NCBI GenBank assembly: GCA_918026815.1
Contig: CAKJVC010000030.1
Span: 1,054,001-1,118,000, forward strand
Direction: 5' to 3'
DNA from: Chalara sp. BL73
Taxonomy: Eukaryota; Ascomycota; Leotiomycetes; Helotiales
DNA: 64,000 bases
Shown here: in pieces, positions 21,954-32,363 of the stretch
How positions within the stretch are numbered: the first letter of the stretch is position 1
How the letters are laid out: the number at the start of each line of letters is the position of its first letter
The notes under the pieces: model-generated
What the model was told of the DNA's origin: nothing
Seen by the model: only the letters and a program-made list of their open reading frames with translations
Databases searched by the model: none
Program-made: the position numbers and the translations under genes

Positions 21954-23492
21954 ATGTTCAGCCCACGACAACCGTACAGATGTCTGCGATGCAATCCAAG
22001 AGCCGTTGTACGAGGCAGACAACGCTCAATTCATTCCTCAGCACGTCTTCAGACTGAGGCTGCGCGGCCAACAACAGCTCCCAGGCGGACAATTGACAAC
22101 AAACACATCCGGCAGAATGCCGCGCTCCACGAACAGAACTGCCTTGAGCGCAACTACAAAGCGCAATCCACATATCCGGCACGAATAAATCAATTATTTG
22201 AAGAATGGCACAAACATCAGCGAGAGGCACGGGGTTTGCGGGAGCGGAATAATAGGTTGAAACTGCAGCTGGCAAACAGAACCACGTTTCGCGATGAGGA
22301 TTCGGAAGAGGCACAAGGGCTGAAGAATATGACAAAGGGTGAACTTCTTGAAGAAGCGCGGTTGCTGAAAAGTAAAATATCGGTGATTGAGGAGAAGGAG
22401 TCTGCTATCATGACTGAGATTGATCAGCTCTCGGAGTCTATACCAAACCTCACAAGTGATGAGACGCCGCGGGGTGATGAGCCCACAGTTGTTGGCTACA
22501 TCAACGACCACCCAGAACCTAATCCTTCTTCATCCGATCGCGTCTGGCGTTCGCATGTTCACATAGGTTCGGAGCTCAACCTGCTCGATTTCGGCGGAGG
22601 AACTAGGACTACAGGGTGGGGATGGTACTTCCTTCTCAATGAAGCCGCACAGCTGGAACAAGCTCTAATACAATATGCGCTCAGCATAGCAAGAAAACGA
22701 GGTTGGGGGATGGTCAGTCCGCCGAGCATGGTCTATAGCCATATAGCATCTGCGTGCGGATTCCAACCCCGAGATCAGAATGGGGAGAGTCAGATTTACA
22801 ATATACAGCAGAGTGCAAGTGACGTCGGAAGGAAACCTGAACTTAGTCTTGCAGGTACGGCAGAGATACCTCTTGCAGGCATGAATGCGAATGCGTTACT
22901 AGAAGAATCCGATTTACCGCTTAAGCACGTTGGTGTCTCACGAAGTTATCGGGCGGAAGCAGGTGCAAGAGGCGTGGACACGAAAGGATTATACAGAGTC
23001 CATGAATTTACAAAAGTGGAGATGTTCGCCTGGACCCTTCCCGAATCCCCAGCATCAACAGAGGTCTTCAATGAGATGCTCTCCATCCAAACGGAGATCC
23101 TCCAATCATTAGACCTGCATTGCCGTATCCTAGAAATGCCAAGCACAGATCTCGGGGCTTCAGCTACGCGGAAGCGCGATATTGAAGCCTTCTTCCCGTC
23201 TCGCAAGAAGAAGGACAATGGCTGGGGCGAGGTAACATCCGTCAGTACCTGCACAGACTACCAGACTAGAAGGTTGAATACAAGAGTTGACCTTCGAAGT
23301 CAAGGCATTAAAACGTTTCCGTATACTGTTAATGGGACAGCTCTGGCGGTCCCAAGAGTGTTGGCTGCTATTCTAGAGAACGGATGGGATGATGATAGAT
23401 TTGAAGTCAAGATCCCGGAAGTGCTGTGGCCGTGGATGGATGGCATTAAGGTTATTAGTCCCAATGGGAAAGGAAGGAGGTCGAGAGACTAG
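21954..23492 (+). CDS. DIA4: Seryl-tRNA synthetase, mitochondrial (Dia4-like)
   Basis: The enzyme charges mitochondrial tRNA-Ser with serine. Single exon, 512 residues. The N-terminus MFSPRQPYRCLRCNPRAVV is basic, Ser- and Arg-rich and free of acidic residues, as expected of a mitochondrial presequence. Residues about 80-165 form the antiparallel helical arm that grips tRNA-Ser in this family. The class II core follows: the serine-pocket block LAGTAEIPL (about 299-307), motif 2 with YRAEAGARG and LYRVHEFTKVE (from about 333), and motif 3 NGTALAVPRVLAAILENG (about 459-476). Length and domain order match Dia4-type fungal proteins, which are more divergent than the cytosolic enzyme. It converges with the coiled-coil gene downstream (346-bp gap). 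Confidence 0.93.
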   Translation: MFSPRQPYRCLRCNPRAVVRGRQRSIHSSARLQTEAARPTTAPRRTIDNKHIRQNAALHEQNCLERNYKAQSTYPARINQLFEEWHKHQREARGLRERNNRLKLQLANRTTFRDEDSEEAQGLKNMTKGELLEEARLLKSKISVIEEKESAIMTEIDQLSESIPNLTSDETPRGDEPTVVGYINDHPEPNPSSSDRVWRSHVHIGSELNLLDFGGGTRTTGWGWYFLLNEAAQLEQALIQYALSIARKRGWGMVSPPSMVYSHIASACGFQPRDQNGESQIYNIQQSASDVGRKPELSLAGTAEIPLAGMNANALLEESDLPLKHVGVSRSYRAEAGARGVDTKGLYRVHEFTKVEMFAWTLPESPASTEVFNEMLSIQTEILQSLDLHCRILEMPSTDLGASATRKRDIEAFFPSRKKKDNGWGEVTSVSTCTDYQTRRLNTRVDLRSQGIKTFPYTVNGTALAVPRVLAAILENGWDDDRFEVKIPEVLWPWMDGIKVISPNGKGRRSRD

Positions 23493-23838
23493 CCTGCTGG
23501 TTGTGCTATGTATGATATATAAGCTGTAATATATTCAGTGTGTACTACTACTCAACTAACACATTACTTGACACGTGCTTCGGGTCAACAAGTGATTAGT
23601 TCAGGCAATAAACTCACAATAGATTGAGCATATTCTGCAAGGACAAGAGAGACATATGGAGGCGGTAGAATCGTCATACTTCATTCGCTAAAACGCTAAT
23701 CATAAAGCACCATGTCCAAAGCAATATCAGCAGCCTATGTTGAATTATCAACGAAAGACCGATATTAGACCCACCTAAAGATAAATACAAGAAGTAATCA
23801 AACCAGCCACCTACACAAAGCGAGGAAGATATCTCCAA
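23493..23838. other. Convergent 3' gap, SerRS and coiled-coil gene
   Basis: The 346 bp lie between two converging stop codons and must contain both 3' untranslated regions. An AATAAA-like element (GCAATAAACTC) sits near 23607. Nothing else is seen. Confidence 0.5.
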
Positions 23839-26800
23839 CTAAGCCACCTCTGCAGGTTGCTCATAGAGCACAAGAGGAGCTGGCTCATCAATCGTAGTCT
23901 CGCCGTCCCCTGACATGCTGCCTGTCCATTGTGAACTCTCATCAATACTCTCACTCACTCCCGTTCCTGTTATGATTGTCGTCCCCCTACTGCTTCTTCT
24001 CATTGTTCCACTTTCACTTTCTTCGGGCTCTTCCTCTTGGTCCACCTTTGTATTCTCCTCTTCCTCATCACTTTCCTTTAAAGCCAAATTCTCCAAATTC
24101 TCCTTATTTAGTTCGCCATATTTCCGTTGCATCGAACCACCCCAACTCGACTTCCGAAGCGGATTGGTACCACTAGGAGCTTTTACACTGTGGCTTCGCG
24201 TAAAACCACCCGTAGGCACATTGTGTGTAATTTGATTAAGTGAAAGAATCCGGCGCGAAGCACCAGCTGGATTATTGATTGGAACTGTTACTAGAGCTCG
24301 GTTGCCACCCATAGCCATGCTCACGGCACTATGTGTCGCAGAAGAAGCCTTTGAAGGAACCTGTGATACCATAGAGCCAGTAGTTGAGGTGGCATGGCTT
24401 GGAACACGTTTACGATTCATGGCATCCTGACCCTTGTTCGACCTCGACAATAGAAGAGCACGAGAGTGATCAATAACGCCTTCAAGAATACGACGCTCCA
24501 GGCCTTCGGCTCGTGCTTCCATTCCATGCAGATCTTCCTTCCTAATTCTCAATGCTGTCTCAAGGCTAGAGACATCAGCGGAAAGACGCAGTTTCTGACG
24601 TGCCAAGTCTTCTTGTTCAGCTTTGAGAATGGCAACAGATTCTTTCAGGAATTCTTCCTCCTCACGAAGACCAACTACAGTAGCCTCGACCAACTCTTTC
24701 TGTGCAAGACGCTTCTCGAGTGCGATTGTTGCAGCCTCTACGGCTCTCTCCTTATCTTCATGATCATTGGTAATGCGTTGCGTCTGGCTTGATACAAACT
24801 GAGACACTTCTGCTGCCGTATCCATCACTTGCTTGTGTATCTGGTCGAGCATATCCAGCTGAGCGAATGATTTCCCAGTAGCATGCATATGATCCACAAG
24901 TTTATCCAACTTCTCTTGGACTTTCACATCATCATACTTCTCTGCGAGCTTATCCAGTTTTTCCTGGACTGGCGCATCATCATACTTCTCAACCGCAGGT
25001 GGTGCATCGCGAAGAAGTGGCGTCTCAATTGGTGGAGTTGGAGGAGGCCGCTCAGCTATCTTTTCTTGTAAAGTGACGGCAGAAGTTTTGGAGTGCTCAT
25101 AGTGTTGGCCGACGATGAGTAGCACATCTTTGATAGATTCTAAGATTTTAGGGTTGTATTCGGTGACATTGCTTTGCACTCCTTCAATGGCGCTAATGGT
25201 CTTGAAGACTTGTTCGCGGGTCAGTTGATGTTCAGCTTTAGCGTCAGCATGTGTTTCTTCGACTCTGGTGAACGTCTCTTCCACTCGATTGAACACTGTC
25301 TTGCCAGCCTCATCCATCTTTTCCACCGATTCAGTCAAAGTTGCACCCAAGGTGTCAACAAGAAGCTTCATATCTTCTGCCACTGCTTTGGTTCCTAAAA
25401 GTGCTTCCTCGATTTCAGCATTCTTCTCCTCCCCAGACTTCGTTCGAGCCTCCGAAGCAAGCTGGGCATCGTCATATTTGGTCATGAGCTCGTTGAACTT
25501 TTCATCAATCTTAGCATCAAATTTGTCCCAGGTTTGTTGGAACTTTTCGTCGGCTTCGAGCTTAGAACCGACCACTCCAGCATGTGATTTCTCAAATTCA
25601 GATTTGATAGCCTCGAACATCTCCTTCATGTCATCCGCGATAGTAGCGTTTTGAGTAATTGTCTCTCCCATGCCTTCAAGTAATTTCCCGACAGTTTCCA
25701 CGCTTGCGGCGCCTTCATCAAGCTTCTCTTTAAGGGCATCTCTGAACTCTTCCAGGAAGGTCTTAACCTCTGTCACACGCTCTCCGACTCCGACCGTTTC
25801 CGCTTGCCGCTCTTCGAAAGCCTTAGCATTGGTATCTGCGTGAGTTTCGATTCTGTTCTTGAACTCTTTAACGAGCTCCTCGAGATTCCTCACATCGTCC
25901 TTCGATGCTAAAGTAGCAATATCAGACAAAACCATCTGCTCGATGGAAGTTTTGATATCGAGACAGAGAGACTCTACCGCCTCGACATCTGTTTTGGTGA
26001 CTTTCTCGAGGTCTTCTGATTCATTTGCTGCTCGCTCCTTCATTTCCGCCAGACCAACGATGACCTCCTTCACCAGTGACTCAATGGCACTAACCTCATC
26101 TTTCTTTGATACGTCTTCCAGATGAGTCACCAACGTGTTCACATTCTCCCTGGTCTCAGATACGATATCTTCTATAGCGGCAATGTGTTCCTTCTTAAGG
26201 GCCTGCTCAGGGTCAATTTCGTCAATTTTGGCCTTAGTATTTCGAAGTAGTGTTTCCAGAGCAACGACATCTTCCTTCTTGACAGAATCCTCATCATTAG
26301 ACTGCTCACGGCTAGATATTCCTGCTACTGACTCTTGGACGGTTCGAAGCATGCTCTCTACTTCTGCTAAATCGGCTTTGGAGAACGATTCTGCTGCTGG
26401 TTGTGGTGTGGGTGGCGGTGGCATTGACTCCAAGGCTTCAACCTTGATCCGAAGTTGGGTGATCAATACTTCCAAATTATCGATATCATTTCGCTTTAGT
26501 CCTTCCGCTGCGATCACCGCTCCATCTGTGATCGCGGCGACGGATCGGTCTGCCAATCCACTCTCACGCAGACGATCAACATCAGCTCGGACACCCTCGA
26601 ATCCAGCTTTCAACGCGTCCAAGATTTCATAGTTCACTGTCATATCGATGTCCACAGGCTTATTGACTATCTTCTCAAGATCTCCACGTAGATTTGAGAG
26701 CCCATCTTGCAAGGCATCTAGTATCTCGCTAGTACTAGATAAAACGCTTTCGTTGGTATCCCGAGGTCGTTCGATATCGGCTCGCAATCCTTCGAGACCA

Positions 26801-29710
26801 TCTTTCAAAGCCTCGATAATTTCTTCCTTGTCGATACCAGATCCTCCACGCACAAGAGATGTTGCCATTGTTTCTCGAAGATGCTCAAGCTCGCCCTGAA
26901 CTGCCTCGATAGAGTTGTTACTATCTCTTGAAGCCAGAGCCTCTACCTCTATAAGTAGCGTCTGAAAGCTATCACGCATGCTAGTCAGAATCTCATCCTT
27001 GCCCGTAATGCCAGCCGCTCTGTCAACATAGGTCTCGATATCACCTCGAAGCTTATCAAAACCGTCCTTCGTAGCATCCAATAGTTGTTCCGTGTCTCTA
27101 CCACTGGCAGCCACATTTTGTTTGGCTTCGTCTGAAACTGCTCTGAATTCCGTTCGTATAGCTTCCATGACGTCTTCAAGACGCTCCAAAACCTGTTCTC
27201 CCATAGGATCAAGAGAAGCGGCCGACTCGCCTAGTCCAGCCTTTACGGCATCAAACACATCCTCCCTTGTAAGCCCACCTCCAATATCTCGGCTAACGGC
27301 TACTGCGTTTGGCGAAAAATCGAGGTTTGATGGGAAGTCAAATGCGTTCAAACCTTCCTTGACTGCATCAAGCATGTCGTCTCGAGTAATGCCTATTTCT
27401 CTTGGCTCTGGCAACGGAGCCGATGGAAATTCGAACTCCTCTAGGCATTCCCGAACTGCATCGAGAATTTCTTCCCGCGAAAGACTAGCCTCTGTCTCAA
27501 CATGAGGAGGCGAGAAATGTTTCAGTCCCTCAACAACAGCAACGAATACTTCCTCTCGAGTGGCGCCTCCAGCTTCACGTGCAGTATCATGAGGTGCGTA
27601 TTCCTGAAGTCCTTCTTTCAGGCATGCTAATAGTTCTTCCCGCTCCAGTCCAAAATGCTGAAGCTCAATTTCTGGTTTGTAATTCTCCCAGGCATGTTTG
27701 ACAGCCTCGATGATGTCTTCTTTCTCCAACCCATGGTTATGAGCATGAGCTGGGTTCTGGTTGATTGCACTTCGAACGGCATTGTAAACCTCTTGATAGT
27801 CGACGGTATTACGTGATATTGTTGACGATGCAGATTGACGCCGATTCTCTCGAAGGATCCGATCCATGTGCTCTTTCAACTCAACCAGCCCATCCTGTAC
27901 CACACGAGCTATATGCTCCTTATCTGCTGCCTCCGCCTGCTCAGCTCCATCCTTATTACGAGCTGCATCCAACTTTCGGCCAATTTCACGCCCCATGCCC
28001 AGAACCTCTCCTCGAAGCTCACGAACGAGTGCTTTGACTTCTGCAGTAAGCCCGCCACCTTGCGCGACGCTATCTTTGACAGTGCGGATAATCTTCAGTA
28101 TGTCTTCATTGATGATACCTGCACCGTTTGAGGGATCACGAGGCCCAATGTTTTCCTTGTTCCCGTTGGATCCAAGAAGCGCCTCCACTCTTTGGGTCAT
28201 AGGACCTGATCTTGGTCGGTCGAAATCCAACTCTAACTTGGAAGATTCAGAGAAGCTGAAATTACGTGACCTATTGTTGCCACCGCCTCCGATATTGTGC
28301 GCTATCAAAGCTTGTGAGGTGTTATTGTCCTTGATCAATTGTATGAGATCTTCTAACTTTTTTGCCGTGGACATCCCATCCCGAGCCAGTCGATCCGCAA
28401 CTTCAGTGAGGCGAGAAATCAGAAGATCTTGACCCTCTTTTGTGCCCATTTCTCTCAGAATCTTCTCAAGCAGGGCAATGCTTGCAGCGCTCTCTGGACC
28501 ATAAGTCACCGTGGATAGTGGTGTACTCATTGATTCCCTGTCCAGAGACGCTGCAAAGCTATTCGGACTAGGAATTCGGGGAAGTGCAAAAGGCTTGATG
28601 TTTTTGGACCCTGGTGAGTTATGTGGTCTGTTATCTATATACAGTCCAGCCGGACCATAGATGTTGCTTGATGACCGTGAGCTTGAGTCCGACAGGTTGG
28701 TAACCAATTCCCTCAAGCTTTTTCTAATGTCTTCATCTCTAGCATTTGTCGCCTCCTTCAAACTAACCAGATCAGTCGCATTATCTTTGCTACGCCTACT
28801 CAGTTGAGCGATATCGCGTTGTAAGTTCGTAGCAATGCTAGTAAGGCTCACGATCTGGCTTGATATGCCGTCAAAGGTCTGTGGTGCGCGGACCAGCGCG
28901 GTAGAACCATTTGTGACGCTTGAAAGGGGACTTGTCTCGGCATCCTTGCTTACCATAGACTGCAGAGCTAACATTGTGGCCGATTGAGGTGCAGCATTTT
29001 CCCCTAATATACTCTGTGGTGGCCGTCTCAACGAGGGTCGTACAGTTAATGAATCCCTCTTTGTCGGCTCTCGACCTGGTGATGGCGTTGTAGAGGGAGT
29101 TGTGTCCTTCTCTGGTAGCCTCTCAGGAGACTTGTCTGGAGTCCGACGCTCTAGCGCAAAGTCCCTGCTCAATATCGGAGTGGAGGCACGTTGAGCGGCC
29201 TTATCCGGAGATCGTCCTTCTAACATGAAGTCCCTGCTTAATATTGGAGTAGAGGCACGCTGAGTGGTCTTTTCAGGTGACCTTGAACCCCCTTCGAGGA
29301 GGCTGCTAAGATCCCGGACATTCCCAGTTTGGAGTGACTGCATCCGCTTATGAGCTGCGCCTTTGATCAAAGATCGTTCTGGGGATTCGATGCGCTTTGG
29401 CATTGCGTTGGTGACATATCCATTTTCTCGTGCCTTTTCCGTTAATGCAGCATGAGCAGATTGTATGGCACTGGAGGTATTGGGTCGTGACGTAACGCTT
29501 GGAGAGGATGGATTCATGGGTAGTGGAGGAGGAGCGCGTTCGGGGTCAGAGCTGTCCCACCTGCGTCGGCGTAATCAGTATTGTCTTTTAGCTTGAAGCA
29601 CGAGTTGCTTACATGGGTACTATTGCCCTGCTTGAGTCAGAAGATGCGGAATGTTGATGTCTTGAATGTCTCTCGCTATCGCGCGAGCTATCTCGATTTG
29701 TGGAAGGCAT
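23839..29710 (-). CDS. Giant coiled-coil repeat protein of unknown function
   Basis: Model complement(join(23839..29560, 29613..29710)), 1,939 residues. The 52-nt intron (donor GTAAGC, acceptor GACGCAG) gives the N-terminal join SRAIVPMWDSSDPERAPPPL, replacing the internal ATG that an ORF scan would choose. I cannot name the family. Residues about 1-250 are Ser/Pro-rich with two and a half copies of a 23-residue unit (RASTPILSRDF). Residues about 640-1265 carry two consecutive repeat families: about ten copies resembling TREDVFDAVKAGL followed by about seven resembling KKEDVVALETLL. Long heptad-like helices follow (to about 1650), then a basic Ser-rich region and an acidic Glu-rich tail. There is no Walker motif, so the label 'chromosome segregation ATPase' would not be justified. 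It probably acts as a cytoskeletal or cortical scaffold (inference). Converges with SerRS. Confidence 0.8.
29161..29298. repeat. 69-bp tandem coding repeat in the coiled-coil gene
   Basis: Two adjacent copies with a period of 69 bp (29161 and 29230) differ by a handful of substitutions and encode consecutive 23-residue units with RASTPILSRDF. A partial third unit (RTPDKSPERL) precedes them on the plus strand. Sites of the SP/TP type inside each unit suggest phosphorylation, which is inference. Confidence 0.8.
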
Positions 29711-31113
29711 GGTGAATTAGGAATGAAGGCTCGAGTCTCGAAGCAATGGTTTTTGGGAAGTACCCAGCACGCCAACAATTGTGCTCCAGATCATAAACTG
29801 AGCTCCTAGAGACGTCCTAGAGTTGTACAGAAAGGAAACTGGTATATTATAGAGTGTGAAAAGTTTGGTTGTTATACGATTACAAGTATGTAGAGCGGGA
29901 AAGGTACAACGCATATTTACATGCCAAGACTTGAATGTCAACAAACGGGAAAACAACCCCTGTTGCCGATCAACGTTGATCTTGGCATAAATATGCCACC
30001 TGGACAATGGAACTTCGAGTTTTGCATCAACAAACTTCTCGGAGACATACTTTCGATGGCATGGGCACCTTTGAATGATTATGGGTACAGTGTATTATGC
30101 TTTACAAGTATGCACGAGCTTCTGATCTCAAATTTGCCCCGACCATGTATCGATAAACAAAAGTCGTCGTTACTGAAACGGTAACTGTTGAGCATTAAAT
30201 TCCGTATCACGAGTAAAGCCGGCAGCATTGACTGGTAAGATAAATGATTCAAGCTATATTCTAAGGAGTCCACGTTAGTTCGCTCAATAAGTTTCGCTCC
30301 AAATCACACCTCAAATCCCTAAATCTACTGGAAAGCAAACATTCTCAGCAAAGTCTGCCTTAGCTTCAACCCAAATACTATTAGCTGAATAGCAGGACCG
30401 GAGAGAGAAGGATCTGTGGGAAGACTCTTCACAGAAACTGCCTAAGTATCTTTTCCTCAACCCAAGATACGGGAAAGAGGAATATAGCTTTGCCATCAAC
30501 ATGGTGTCCCAAGCTACGCAAGCTGGCCAAGCGACACATACTTACGAAGCATTTTTTGTTCAGTATAGCAAACATGTCGTCACCATACATGCTACGCTAC
30601 CCATCTCCGCACCAGAAGAAAGCACCACTACCTCGGTGTGCGGCGGTCAAGGGCGTCCACGGAAGGATGTCGCGATTGATGTCTTGGAGTGCTGGGTTTG
30701 CGTGCCAAGAAATCTCAGAGTCGTTTCAAGCTTGCTGCTCAACCACAAAGTCTCAACAGCCCAGAGGCACCAAGAAGAACAAACAGAAGATACCAAGCTA
30801 TCTTGGGCTTGTCAAAAGATTCATGGAGCATCATTAAGCGAAAATGCTTTGACTCCCCAAACGATAAGTGTACCATATCAAGCTTTCCGCTCGTCCATAT
30901 ATATTGTCCTCTCGCCGCATTTTTGTCGAGTCTGTTTCTTTATCTCGTCGTTCCTCCTCCAATTTTTTTTTCCTAATCGCTATATAATTCTGCAGCCACC
31001 TGATAGACTTGTCATCTTCACGATTTGAGTGTAATTGAGCCTTTCATCCGCCCAAGTCTAATTAATTACATCTGTTATCCGCTTCCCGAATCTCCTCAAC
31101 CACAGCTACGAAA
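29711..31113. other. Intergenic region, coiled-coil gene promoter and RidA upstream region
   Basis: The 1.4 kb separate two divergently transcribed genes. Short ORFs exist on both strands but lack family features and splice support. A pyrimidine-rich stretch (about 30900-30970) precedes the RidA-like gene. Confidence 0.5.
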
Positions 31114-31664
31114 ATGCTCAAGTCAAATCGAATGTCACGGGCGTTCGTGACGAGAGTCGCGCAACCCCTCAAGCGATGGGTAACAGTGAACCCAAAAGCC
31201 GAGCTAGAAAGCAGCACATCAGCCGCATTTGTTTCCGGGGAATGGGTCTTCGTCTCCGCGTGTAACGGGTGCGTATATTTCCCCTTCACCGCACGGTTAC
31301 GCCTCCAAGCAACCCCAACCCCTGCCCATCTCTCTATTATCCTTCTAAACTCGTCTCCTCTAGCTACAACCCCCAAACGAAAACCATCTCGCCGCTCATC
31401 GAGGAGCAGGCCGAGCAGATCTTCATCAACATTGAGACGGCGCTCCGCGAAGGCGGCGCCACGATGAAGGATATCGTTCGCATCCGCTATGTCCTCAAGG
31501 ACGCCAACGAATGGCGAGACTGCCGGCGGGTGTTGAGGAAATGGCTGGGCAGCGTGAGGCCCGCTTCGAGCGTGATGCAGGCCGTGTTGCTGGACGACAC
31601 GGTGAGGATAGAGATCGAGGTCACAGCCAGGAAGACGGGTGAGAGGCACGAGTATGCGGATTGA
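31114..31664 (+). CDS. RidA/YjgF/UK114-fold family protein
   Basis: Exons 31114..31268 and 31364..31664 encode 151 residues. The 95-nt intron (donor GTGCGT, acceptor CCTCTAG) joins SACNG to YNPQTKT. Classical RidA proteins are trimeric deaminases that clear reactive 2-aminoacrylate. The fold signature is clear: AFVSGEWVFVSACNGYNPQT, then the helix EEQAEQIFINIETALREGG, then IVRIRYVLKD, and the final strand VRIEIEVTA. The family arginine that normally sits in the P-A-R motif before the last strands appears as Ser here (RPASSVMQAV), so canonical imine deaminase activity is doubtful. The N-terminus MLKSNRMSRAFVTRVAQPLK is basic and amphipathic and could target mitochondria. A second ATG at codon 7 could be used instead. 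It stands near a dehydrogenase gene in the same orientation, but a functional link is speculative. Confidence 0.85.
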
Positions 31665-32363
31665 AAATGCAAAAATGCGAGCGAGCGAGAAGGGGGAGGG
31701 GGGGAGTTGAGTGAGCAATATTGGCGCTTTTATGGGCCAGAGATGGTTGGATCTGAAATTTTTTGGGTTGTTTTCATGATTGATGACTGAGCATATGATG
31801 GTCAAGTGGCAGGAGCCCATTTCTAACAATTCGATATATGCTACCTCACGTATCCCTTCCGTTTTCTCTCCGATAATGCTCGATAAGATGGGGAAAGAAG
31901 GGTATTTTCATCAGGCTAGTAAATCCTCAGGGCTCGGATAATTTTGTATGTGGAAATCTCTTCTTTACTTCTAGCGCATCGAAAACGCCTTTGAGGCTCT
32001 ACAAGAACTGTTGGGTATTAACATATTCCAAGTTATCCACGAGTCACGGGCGTATTTCCAAACAGGAGCCTCAAGGGACTTTATCCAGAAAGCCGTCAAA
32101 GCCCACTCTTGCCTCTCTTGCATTTATCCACCCCCACTCCCACGTAATATCATCCCGCATCCAGGGCATTTATGGCTATCAAAACTTCTATTTACATCTG
32201 TATATTTCTTCCACAACGATATTCCTTCGGGAATAAATTGCTCTTAAACTTAACTTTAGAGCAAGCAAAGGATAATAGATTTTTAATCCTCCCCCATCCG
32301 TACCACCCTCCTCACGCTCCCACTTCGCCTGAACCTTCCCTTTGCGAACCTGGTTTCCTCGGA
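31665..32363. other. Intergenic region RidA-like gene to dehydrogenase
   Basis: About 700 bp between two genes on the same strand. The right half is AT- and C-rich and probably holds the dehydrogenase promoter and leader. No other gene is seen. Confidence 0.5.

Noticed and set aside
26135..26632. 165-codon open frame on the plus strand inside the coiled-coil gene, and several similar ones nearby
   Set aside because: They are antisense shadows of a repetitive, biased coding sequence; Ser-rich composition follows from the complementary codons.
23839..29710. Naming the coiled-coil protein a chromosome segregation ATPase
   Set aside because: No Walker A or B motif or hinge domain is visible; such labels come from generic coiled-coil similarity.
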